Origin: Firmicutes bacterium UBA3572
GTDB taxonomy: Bacteria > Bacillota > Desulfotomaculia > Desulfotomaculales > Desulforudaceae
Length of the DNA: 18,923 nt
Direction: 5' to 3'
Assembly (NCBI GenBank): GCA_002375985.1
Contig: DFNH01000008.1
Location: 1 to 18,923, forward strand
Below the pieces are notes generated by a model. That model saw only the letters and a list, made by a program, of their open reading frames with translations. It ran no database searches and had not been told where the DNA came from. Positions 8,090 to 14,588 of the stretch are shown here, piece after piece. The translations under genes were made by a program, and so were the position numbers. Each line of letters begins with the position of its first letter. Within the stretch, counting starts at the first letter, position 1.

Positions 8090-8740
8090 TCAGGACGCCG
8101 CCCCCGTCCCGGCGAAAGACACCACCACGATCTCGGTGGCCGCGGGTAGCCGGGCGGCGGTGACCTCCAGCGTGTCACACGTCGAAACCCGCTCGAACAG
8201 CCGGCTGAAGTCTTCGAGGCCGGTGATCGGAAAATTGATGTAGTCCGTTTTGTAATGCATGGGTACGGCGATGCGGGGCCTGAGCGCGGCGACTGTCTCG
8301 GCCGCTTGCCCCGCGTCAATGGTGAAGGTCCCACCCACCGGCACCAGCAGCACGTCTACCCGACCGATGCGGCGGAGTTGTTCCTCGTTTAGCAGGTGTC
8401 CCAAGTCCCCCAGGTGACAGATACGCAACCCGTCCGCCTCGATCACGAACACGACGTTTGCGCCCCGTTTGGCGCCCCGCTCCGCATCGTGAAAGGTGGA
8501 TACACCCTTGATCGTGATCGTGCCCAGGCGGTGTTCGCCCGGCTCCTGGACGACATGGGGTCGTCCCCTGACCACCGCCACCGCGTTGTGATCGAAATGC
8601 TGGTGGCTCACCGTGACAATTTCGGCCTCCACGGCGGGAAGTGGGTAGCCCACCTCTTCGTTGAAGGGATCGGTCACAATCCTGGTGCCGTCGGCCGTCT
8701 CAATGAGAAAGCAGGCGTGTCCCAACCATTTAATCCGCAC
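8090..8740 (-). CDS. UlaG/UPF0173-like MBL-fold metal-dependent hydrolase
   Basis: The product has 216 residues from the chosen GTG. It starts with the typical (M)RIKWLGHACFLIET strand and has HQHFDHN at 46-52 as metal site. HLGDLGH, VPVGGTFTID and PMHYKTDYINFP follow, as in the L-ascorbate-6-phosphate lactonase-like or UPF0173 group. Substrates of most members are unknown. I chose the GTG at 8740, preceded by GGGGGGAG, over in-frame ATG 8761 and TTG 8770 because the family begins here and upstream codons run through the ribosome binding site. It converges on the ttuA-like gene with only three bases between the stops, and no terminator hairpin is visible there. Confidence 0.88.
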   Translation of the reverse strand: MRIKWLGHACFLIETADGTRIVTDPFNEEVGYPLPAVEAEIVTVSHQHFDHNAVAVVRGRPHVVQEPGEHRLGTITIKGVSTFHDAERGAKRGANVVFVIEADGLRICHLGDLGHLLNEEQLRRIGRVDVLLVPVGGTFTIDAGQAAETVAALRPRIAVPMHYKTDYINFPITGLEDFSRLFERVSTCDTLEVTAARLPAATEIVVVSFAGTGAAS

Positions 8741-9179
8741 CGGTCTCCCCCCTAGAGACATTTTGCTCAAACCTCAGGAACAGTGTGCTGTGCCGGCCTG
8801 CAATATTGTCCAGTTACTGTGTCCGCCTCGAGGAATGAACTCGCCCGCCTCGGACAGCGCCAAAACTCGCCCGCGCTCGCCGCTGTGTCTCGGGCGGCGT
8901 GCGTTCTTTTACAAGCTCCCAAATGTGACCCCCGGTAATGAATGCCCGGCGCACAACAGGTAGGTTTTTCAGCAGAAGCTAAAAAGCCGAATGCCGTAAG
9001 GTCTTAATGATAAAGCCCTGACAGATGCCTACTTCGTGGTCGGTATCCATTTTCCTGCTCTTTGGAAACGTTTTACCCAGCTTTTAATATTATACGGCGG
9101 TGGCCGGGACTCATGCGCGGCGTGCGGATAGGTGGCCGACCGGACGTGAATAATAACGCGAGAAACGGGGGTTTTCGGG
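8741..9179. other. Intergenic region between MBL hydrolase and permease genes
   Basis: I found no gene in these 439 bases. The region separates divergent genes and should hold both promoters. AACTCGCCCGC occurs twice, at 8838-8848 and 8864-8874, 26 bases apart. A plausible plus-strand promoter is listed separately. Confidence 0.6.
9062..9090 (+). promoter_or_regulatory. Candidate promoter of the APC permease gene
   Basis: TTGGAA (9062-9067) and TAATAT (9085-9090) are separated by 17 bases, about 90 bases before the ATG. The region around it is AT-rich compared with its surroundings. Confidence 0.45.
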
Positions 9180-10667
9180 ATGTCGGAAAGCTGGAGCATT
9201 TGGCGCACCAAACCGTTGGGGATCCTGTTTGCGGAAAGTGAGCAAAGTGGACTTTCCAAGACTTTTGGGCCGGTAGACCTGGTAGCGCTGGGCATCGGGG
9301 CGATCATCGGGACGGGGGTGTTTGTGCTGACCGGGGTGGCTGCGGCGCAGTATGCCGGCCCCGGTCTGGTGTTCTCCTTTGTCCTGGCGGGCCTTGCCGC
9401 CGGGTTGGCGGCGCTGGTGTACGCCGAACTGGCCTCCACCATTCCGGTAGCCGGCAGCGCCTATACGTACTCGTACGCGGTACTGGGGGAGTTTGTAGCC
9501 TGGATTGTTGGTTGGAACCTGATGCTGGAGTACATGGTGGCCGCCGGGGCCGTAGCCATCGGCTGGAGCGCTTACGTGGTGGAACTGCTCCGGTCGGTGG
9601 GCATTCTGTTGCCGCACGCCTTGGTAAATGCCCCGGCGGCGGGCGGCATGGTCAACCTGCCCGGCATGCTGATCGCCGCGCTAATTACGGCCCTGGTTGT
9701 CAGGGGTCTACGGCAGACCAAAGCGGTCAACCGGGTGGTAGTGCTGATCAAGCTGGGCGTCCTGGTGCTGTTTATCGTGTTGGGCATTCGGTTCGTGGAC
9801 CCGGTGAACTGGAGCCCGTTTCTGCCTTTCGGCACCCTGGGGATCGTCCAGGGCGCCGCCATCATCTTCTTCGCCTACATTGGGTTTGACGCGGTGGCTA
9901 CCGCCGCCGAGGAAAGCAAAAAGCCGCAACGAGACCTGCCCATCGGGATTCTCGGGGCGCTGCTGGTGGCCACCCTGCTTTACATCGCGGTGACCCTGGT
10001 GCTCACCGGCCTGGTTCCCTACACGCAGTTGAACACCGCCTCTCCGGTGGCCACGGCGCTTTTGCGTGCCGGCATTCCGATGGGCGGTGCCATTGTCGCC
10101 GTGGGCGCGCTGGCGGGCATCACCAGCGTGCTACTGGTCGTGCTGTATGCACAAAGCCGGATCTTTTTCGCCATGTCGCGGGACGGTCTGTTGCCCAAGG
10201 TGTTCTCCGCGGTGCACCCTCGCTTCCAGACGCCTTACATCGCCGTTTTGGCCGTCGGGGTGGTGGTGCTGTTGACCGCCGGTTTCCTGCCGATCCATAT
10301 CGTGGCCCAGCTGGCCAACATCGGCACCCTCACCGCTTTCGTGATCACCTCGGTCGGCGTACTGGTGCTCCGGCGCACACGCCCGGACCTGCCCCGCGCC
10401 TTCAAAACCCCCTGGATGCCCTGGACGCCGCTCTTGGCGATCGTGTTTTCCGTGTACCTGATGCTCAACCTACCGCCTCTTACCTGGACCCGCTTCACGG
10501 TCTGGATGTCCCTGGGGATCCTGATCTATTTCCTATATAGCTACCGGCGTAGCAAGCTAAACCCGGCGGGCAGTCCGCCAGGCTGGCGAAAGCTGATTGC
10601 AGCGCCATTGAGGCGGCCCTCGCCCTCGGAGAGGAGCGAGACGGCGCAGCGTAACCGCAAAAAATGA
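9180..10667 (+). CDS. APC-family amino acid permease (cationic amino acid transporter-like)
   Basis: This is an integral membrane transporter of 495 residues with about 12 or more hydrophobic segments. The first segment carries GIGAIIGTGVFVLTG (about 38-52), the broken-helix substrate site of the APC superfamily. VYAELASTIPVAGSAYTYSY, GWNLMLEYMVAAGAVAIGWS and FFAYIGFDAVATAAEESKKPQRDLPIGI are signatures of the CAT/YfnA branch. It probably imports an amino acid by cation symport or exchange, with substrate unknown. A basic cytoplasmic tail of about 35 residues closes the protein. The ribosome binding site is poor (GGGGG well upstream). The gene is monocistronic, and its stop codon lies inside the terminator of the convergent zinc-ribbon operon. 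Confidence 0.93.
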   Translation: MSESWSIWRTKPLGILFAESEQSGLSKTFGPVDLVALGIGAIIGTGVFVLTGVAAAQYAGPGLVFSFVLAGLAAGLAALVYAELASTIPVAGSAYTYSYAVLGEFVAWIVGWNLMLEYMVAAGAVAIGWSAYVVELLRSVGILLPHALVNAPAAGGMVNLPGMLIAALITALVVRGLRQTKAVNRVVVLIKLGVLVLFIVLGIRFVDPVNWSPFLPFGTLGIVQGAAIIFFAYIGFDAVATAAEESKKPQRDLPIGILGALLVATLLYIAVTLVLTGLVPYTQLNTASPVATALLRAGIPMGGAIVAVGALAGITSVLLVVLYAQSRIFFAMSRDGLLPKVFSAVHPRFQTPYIAVLAVGVVVLLTAGFLPIHIVAQLANIGTLTAFVITSVGVLVLRRTRPDLPRAFKTPWMPWTPLLAIVFSVYLMLNLPPLTWTRFTVWMSLGILIYFLYSYRRSKLNPAGSPPGWRKLIAAPLRRPSPSERSETAQRNRKK

Positions 10668-10686
10668 CCGGTGCTGACCACCGGTC
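10659..10686 (-). terminator. Rho-independent terminator of the zinc-ribbon operon
   Basis: On the minus strand a 7-bp stem, GACCGGT (10686-10680) with ACCGGTC (10672-10666), closes a 7-base loop. After one A it is followed by six T (10664-10659). It lies 27 bases after the 79-aa gene and overlaps the stop codon of the convergent permease gene, so the two 3' ends interlock. The plus strand has no T tract after the hairpin. Confidence 0.75.
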
Positions 10687-10712
10687 TAATCACATTAAAG
10701 CATACCAAATTG

Positions 10713-10952
10713 TTAAAAAGCAGAGGGGCGCCTGGCTTTTACGCGTGTATTTACAAATGCGTGGAGTTGTTCCGGGGCACGACCGCATTTATGGATGACT
10801 TCAACCAGCGTCCGCTCCTTTATGATCAACAGATCAACAGCGTCGTCGGCCCGGCGCAACCGCACCAGGTTGGTGCCGGGAACCGGAAACACCAGAAAAC
10901 CCGCCTTTTCCCAAGCTGCGAACGCTTCCTGCAAATTAAGCAATTGCACCAC
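10713..10952 (-). CDS. Small hypothetical protein (79 aa)
   Basis: I do not recognise this protein. It is a mixed alpha/beta chain with a leucine-rich N-terminus, a central strand pair (GFLVFPVPGTNLVRLRR) and a basic tail. There are no membrane segments and a single cysteine. It follows the zinc-ribbon gene by 21 bases in the same direction, is followed by a good terminator, and has reading-frame character unlike a shadow. The start is uncertain: two consecutive GTG codons at 10952 and 10949, with only a weak purine-rich site upstream. Confidence 0.55.
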   Translation of the reverse strand: MVQLLNLQEAFAAWEKAGFLVFPVPGTNLVRLRRADDAVDLLIIKERTLVEVIHKCGRAPEQLHAFVNTRVKARRPSAF

Positions 10953-10973
10953 ATCCCCGAATGATCATCGGTC

Positions 10974-11279
10974 TTACCAATCGGACGGGGCGGCAATGGC
11001 GGCCAATGGCTGACCGCACGTGGTGCATTCGGTGCCCGGCCGGCCCAGGACAAACCCGCCGCAACCGACACAGACGCACTCTCTTCTGAACGGCAGCTTA
11101 CCGCACCGCCCCTGATCCGGAAGGTACTCGCGGCAGGAACCGCATAATTCAGGAGCCATCTCGTAAATCCAGCTTTTCTTCTGCGAGCTGTGGGGCCGGT
11201 AATTCAGGCATATCGGAACCGCCGCCCCGCCGGGTGCAACGCCGAATCTGTCCGGGTACAGATAAATCACTTCGCCCAT
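10974..11279 (-). CDS. Cysteine-rich zinc-ribbon hypothetical protein
   Basis: This 101-residue protein has nine cysteines. CGSC (46-49), C59, CVC/CVGC (68-73) and CTTC (85-88) could form two zinc ribbons or a rubredoxin-like site. The N-terminus MGEVIYLYPDRFGV is followed by a Pro/Gly-rich linker with one more cysteine (C24). I know no function. The ATG is preceded by AAGGGGG at good spacing. A promoter with a consensus -35 box and a perfect inverted repeat in the leader lie just upstream, so it looks like a regulated small operon with the following 79-aa gene. Confidence 0.75.
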   Translation of the reverse strand: MGEVIYLYPDRFGVAPGGAAVPICLNYRPHSSQKKSWIYEMAPELCGSCREYLPDQGRCGKLPFRRECVCVGCGGFVLGRPGTECTTCGQPLAAIAAPSDW

Positions 11280-11297
11280 TTAGGTACCCCCTTAGAT

Positions 11298-11317
11298 GTG
11301 AATGCTACCGCATTCAC
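11298..11317. promoter_or_regulatory. Perfect inverted repeat, candidate operator or leader hairpin
   Basis: GTGAATGC (11298-11305) and GCATTCAC (11310-11317) are exact reverse complements around a 4-base spacer. It lies between the minus-strand -10 box (11332-11337) and the ribosome binding site (about 11285-11290) of the zinc-ribbon gene. This is where a repressor could block transcription, or an RNA hairpin could affect translation. There is no T tract, so it is not a terminator. Confidence 0.6.
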
Positions 11318-11331
11318 TAACTTTTGTGGAT

Positions 11332-11361
11332 AGCATACCCTTCTTTTCTGCGGACTGTCAA
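11332..11361 (-). promoter_or_regulatory. Promoter of the zinc-ribbon operon
   Basis: On the minus strand a consensus TTGACA (11361-11356) is followed after 18 bases by TATGCT (11337-11332). The predicted start is near 11325, so the leader is about 45 bases and begins just before the inverted repeat. Confidence 0.65.
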
Positions 11362-11518
11362 TACGTTGCCAAATTATTGCGCAAATCAGATTTTTGGCCC
11401 AACTTTTAGCCGTAGTGCCCCACTCGTTCGGCTGGCGGATACTTCCGGTTATGATTTCGGATGGACTGCAAACTCTATGCAGTGTAAACCAAAATGTTTA
11501 TTAGGAGGTTTGATCGCT

Positions 11519-11836
11519 GTGTACGTTGCACAAGGGCGAAATTTTTTGGATAACCGTGTTGACGTCATACCTTCACCCAGTCTGAAGGACCGACACGCTA
11601 CCATCCGGTACGAGGGGCTGCTCAAGGAAAGCGGCGCCGACCGTGTATTCATTCACTACGGATTTGACGGATGGAACAACTCCGGGTTTGCGGAAATGAA
11701 ACGGGAGCCCGACGGCGCCTTCGTCTGCTCTATTTCCATGCACGGACAAAAGGAATGTAACTTCTGCTTCAAGGACAGTGCTAACAACTGGGACAACAAC
11801 AACGGCTGCAACTGGAGCACCGATATTCGCTACTAA
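11519..11836 (+). CDS. Stand-alone CBM25-like starch-binding domain protein
   Basis: The product has 105 residues from the chosen GTG. Nearly the whole chain is one carbohydrate-binding beta-sandwich. IHYGFDGWNN, an EMKREPDGAFVCSI strand pair and FCFKDSANNWDNNNGCNW match the CBM25/CBM53 pattern, in which aromatic residues and the W-D-N-N motif bind alpha-glucan. There is no catalytic domain and no signal peptide, so it would be cytosolic, perhaps glycogen-associated. I chose GTG 11519 because AGGAGG (11503-11508) sits ten bases before it. The longer frame back to 11324 has no ribosome binding site and no domain character. It is monocistronic, divergent from the zinc-ribbon operon, and no glycogen genes are in view. 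Confidence 0.82.
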   Translation: MYVAQGRNFLDNRVDVIPSPSLKDRHATIRYEGLLKESGADRVFIHYGFDGWNNSGFAEMKREPDGAFVCSISMHGQKECNFCFKDSANNWDNNNGCNWSTDIRY

Positions 11837-11837
11837 C

Positions 11838-11877
11838 CCCCGGAGTCCTCTGCGGCTCCTGAAGGTGCTCTCCGGGG
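11838..11877 (+). terminator. Hairpin after the CBM gene, possible terminator
   Basis: CCCCGGAG (11838-11845) pairs perfectly with CTCCGGGG (11870-11877) around a 24-base loop, starting just after the stop codon. No T tract follows, so it is a weak intrinsic terminator or a 3'-end stabilising hairpin. Confidence 0.4.
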
Positions 11878-12261
11878 CCTATGAGTAAAAATAGTTCCGG
11901 GCAAATGAGGTTCGGGGAGAGGGGGTCAAGGTGGAAAGGAAAGAGAGGCCTTCCCTTAGAAGTGGGGTTGAAGAGAAGAAAAATAAACCACACATTCGAA
12001 AGGAGGCCTCTCTCGAATATGGAACCCCTAATGCAAGCGTAAGTGTGCGGCATTCGGGACTTTTACCTTAAAGACAACATCCGTGCCGGGCGCACGAAAA
12101 AAGCCGGCAGGAGATAATTATCCTGCCGGCAAAGCCCCCGTATCAGCAGGGGCGGGAATGGCTTTTCAGACCGCAACAGGTTATTCTGCGTTCCAGCACA
12201 GGTCACCGGCTGCGAGCCGTACAGATGGTGCGTTGTGACGAATTTCCCCTTTTCACCCCGT
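11878..12261. other. Intergenic region between CBM and hydA genes
   Basis: I see no complete gene. Notable items are a purine-rich stretch (about 11900-11985) and an inverted repeat of AGAGAGGCCT (11942-11951) with AGGCCTCTCT (12004-12013). There is also ATTCGA/TCGAAT (11994-11999, 12013-12018), followed by a seven-codon frame (ATG at 12019) behind AAGGAGG. This could be the relic of an insertion sequence or a decayed gene start. The hydA terminator occupies 12097-12130. Confidence 0.5.
12097..12130 (-). terminator. Rho-independent terminator of the cytosolic hydrogenase operon
   Basis: GCCGGCAGGA and TCCTGCCGGC (arms 12121-12130 and 12103-12112) form a perfect 10-bp stem with an 8-base loop. 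Six T follow on the minus strand (12102-12097). It lies about 130 bases after the hydA stop. Confidence 0.92.
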
Positions 12262-14010
12262 TTAGCCCCGCGGTGTGTATTGTGTGTGCAGCAAGGTATG
12301 CGACTTGTGCCCGAGAGGTTTTTCGAGAAACTCTTCGTAAAGTTCCTTAATGGCCGGATTTTCGTGTGATTTACGGTACTTCATAGCCGCATCCACCTGG
12401 TAAATACCTTCAATGCGGCGGTGTCTCACCGGCGTATCCGTAGGAATCGGTTGACCGCCGCCGCCGATACACCCGCCCGGACAGCACATAACCTCAATAA
12501 AATGATAATCCTTCAGCGCACCGGCCTTGAGCTTTTCCATCGCGTAACGGGCGTTGTTCAGCCCGTGCACCACCATCACCTTCAATTCCGTACCGTTCAC
12601 CGGCACTACCGCTTCTTTAACACCTTTAAGCCCCCGCACTTCGTGAAAATCGACCTTCTCCAAAGTCTTTCCAGTCAACAACTCGTAGGCCGTGCGTAGA
12701 GCCGCTTCCAGCACACCGCCGGTCGCACCGAAGATGGCCGCGGCACCTGTAGAAACCCCCAACGGCTTATCATATTCATCCGGCGGCAAGTCGGCAAAAT
12801 CAATGCCCGCCTGTTTGATCATACGGACTAATTCCCGCGAAGTGAGTACCGCGTCCACATCGCGGTGAATCCGGGGGTTGTTCCAGTATGTGCTCGCCGC
12901 GTTCATCTCTGGTCGCTCGGCTTCAAACTTTTTGGCCGTACAAGGCATCACCGAAACGACGAAGATGTCGGCCGGATCGATGCCAATTTTCTGGGCGTAG
13001 TACGTTTTGGCGACGGCACCGAACATTTGCTGCGGCGACTTGCAACTGGAAATATGCGGCAAGAACGCAGGGTAAAAATGCTCAACGTACTTGATCCACC
13101 CGGGACAGCACGATGTGAACTGCGGCAAAACTCCTCCGTTTTTAACGCGCTCGATAAGTTCCGACCCCTCTTCCATAATGGTCAGGTCCGCTGCGAAGTT
13201 GGTGTCAAATACGGCGTCAAAGCCGAGTCTCCTGAAGGCGGCAACCATTTTCCCGGTTACCGGCGTGCCGGGGGTCAGACCGAATTCCTCGCCGACGGTG
13301 ACGCGCGTGGCTGGCGCCGTTTGCACCACCACGTGCTTCTGCGGATCGGCCAGGGCAGCCCACACCTTGTCAATATCATCCTTTTCGGCAATGGCTGCTG
13401 TAGGACAAACCAGCGCGCATTGACCGCACTGCACGCACGATGTCGCGGCCAGTTCGAGGTTGGCCGGCGGGCCGATGAAGGCTTCAAAACCCAGACCTTG
13501 CAACTCTATGGCCCCCACGGCCTGGATATTGTTGCAGACGCTGACACACCGCCCGCAGAGTATGCATTTGCGGGGGTCACGCACCAGGGCTGGGGTAGAG
13601 TCATCCCGTGGCAGCCCGGCATGCGTGGCTCCACCAAACCGGACCGTGCGCACGTTCAGTTGGGAAGCCAGCGCCTGTAGCTCACAGTTGCCGTTGCGAA
13701 CACAGGTAAGACATTCCGCAGGGTGGTCTGATAAAATCAGCTCCAGGGTCGTACGGCGGCTGGCACGCACGGCCGGGGTGTTGGTATGTACCACCATACC
13801 GTCCTCCGCCGGCGTGTTACAGGCCGCCACAAGATCTTTCTCTCCTTCGACCTCTACCACACAGATACGACAGGCGCCTACTTTGTTGATTTCTTCCAAG
13901 TAACAAAGCGTAGGTATTTTTATTCCTACCTGGGCTGCGGCATCCAGAATGCTGGTTCCCGCTTCCACCGTCACCGGCTGCCCGTCAATTTGCAGGCTTA
14001 CCTTTCCCAT
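12262..14010 (-). CDS. hydA: Cytosolic [FeFe] hydrogenase with NuoG-like N-terminus (HydA)
   Basis: This hydrogenase makes or oxidises H2 at an H-cluster. Its 582 residues carry a [2Fe-2S] domain (C36, C47, C50, C64), a His-Cys cluster site (H96, C100, C103, C109) and two [4Fe-4S] motifs (149-159 and 192-202). The H-cluster motifs follow: TSCCPGW (299-305), MPCTAKKFE (355-363) and VMCCPGGCIGGGGQP (507-521). A fused small-subunit tail ends in HTLLHTQY. This is the architecture of HydA in multimeric cytosolic hydrogenases. AAAGGAGGGGG precedes the ATG. It is the last gene of a three-gene operon and is followed by a strong terminator. The operon has no NuoE and no flavin-binding NuoF, so coupling to NADH is not supported here. 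Maturation genes hydEFG are not in the window. Confidence 0.96.
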   Translation of the reverse strand: MGKVSLQIDGQPVTVEAGTSILDAAAQVGIKIPTLCYLEEINKVGACRICVVEVEGEKDLVAACNTPAEDGMVVHTNTPAVRASRRTTLELILSDHPAECLTCVRNGNCELQALASQLNVRTVRFGGATHAGLPRDDSTPALVRDPRKCILCGRCVSVCNNIQAVGAIELQGLGFEAFIGPPANLELAATSCVQCGQCALVCPTAAIAEKDDIDKVWAALADPQKHVVVQTAPATRVTVGEEFGLTPGTPVTGKMVAAFRRLGFDAVFDTNFAADLTIMEEGSELIERVKNGGVLPQFTSCCPGWIKYVEHFYPAFLPHISSCKSPQQMFGAVAKTYYAQKIGIDPADIFVVSVMPCTAKKFEAERPEMNAASTYWNNPRIHRDVDAVLTSRELVRMIKQAGIDFADLPPDEYDKPLGVSTGAAAIFGATGGVLEAALRTAYELLTGKTLEKVDFHEVRGLKGVKEAVVPVNGTELKVMVVHGLNNARYAMEKLKAGALKDYHFIEVMCCPGGCIGGGGQPIPTDTPVRHRRIEGIYQVDAAMKYRKSHENPAIKELYEEFLEKPLGHKSHTLLHTQYTPRG

Positions 14011-14037
14011 GCATCCCCCTCCTTTAGTCTCAACGCT

Positions 14038-14583
14038 TCAAAAGCCAAGTGCCGCCTCTTGAACCGGATACCGTTCAAATGCCCGGCGGTAACAACAAAC
14101 GGTATTGGCCACTAATTTGCCTGCTATACGGCCAAGGTCGCACCTGGACGAAACTCCCACAAACCTCGCCATGGCCGCCAATTCGTCCGGGGAAAACCGC
14201 ACGGCGGTGCCGCGCACCAGCCCACTAACGTACTCTAACATCCGTCTGGTCCCCAGGCGGCAGGGAATACACCTCCCGCAGGATGCCTCCTGAACCAACT
14301 CCAGAAAATGACGGAGGACCTCCACACTGAAGACGTCCTGGTTCCCACACCGACGCACCAGTTCACGCAGCACCCAGTTAACCAGCAGCAACCCCCGGTA
14401 TGACACATCCGCCTTTTCTTGCAGCGGGTGGACAACTGCGACCACGCCCGCGCGATCCGTTCCCGCCCGGTCAACGCCCTTTATACAGCACAGCACCGGG
14501 GTTTCAATCCCCAGCAAAGCGGCTGTGCCCGCGACGCTTGCTTCGGGGGGAACTTGGGGCAGGACTCCGGATGAAACCCCCAT
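14038..14583 (-). CDS. Small NuoF C-terminal-like [4Fe-4S] protein
   Basis: The product has 181 residues. The C-terminal half holds SCGRCIPCRLGTRRMLEYV (C102, C105, C108) and a later SSRCDLGR (C148), the single [4Fe-4S] cluster domain found at the C-terminus of NuoF/HydB. The N-terminal 80 residues show no FMN or NADH site. It is therefore an electron-relay subunit rather than a dehydrogenase. It lies between the MvhD-NuoF fusion and hydA with short gaps (5 and 27 bases). The start could be ATG 14583 or the adjacent GTG 14586; GGAGG upstream overlaps the stop of the preceding gene, implying coupling. CxxCxxC spacing and flanks resemble the domain of the neighbouring fusion protein, suggesting duplication. 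Confidence 0.82.
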   Translation of the reverse strand: MGVSSGVLPQVPPEASVAGTAALLGIETPVLCCIKGVDRAGTDRAGVVAVVHPLQEKADVSYRGLLLVNWVLRELVRRCGNQDVFSVEVLRHFLELVQEASCGRCIPCRLGTRRMLEYVSGLVRGTAVRFSPDELAAMARFVGVSSRCDLGRIAGKLVANTVCCYRRAFERYPVQEAALGF

Positions 14584-14588
14584 CACGT

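Noticed and set aside
11324..11518. N-terminal extension of the CBM protein from ATG 11324
   Set aside because: No ribosome binding site at 11324, the stretch runs through the divergent promoter region, and AGGAGG at 11503-11508 points to GTG 11519.
12865..13680. 271-codon open frame on the plus strand inside hydA
   Set aside because: It is antisense to the H-cluster and Fe-S coding part of hydA, with no domain character and no separate ribosome binding site that I can see.
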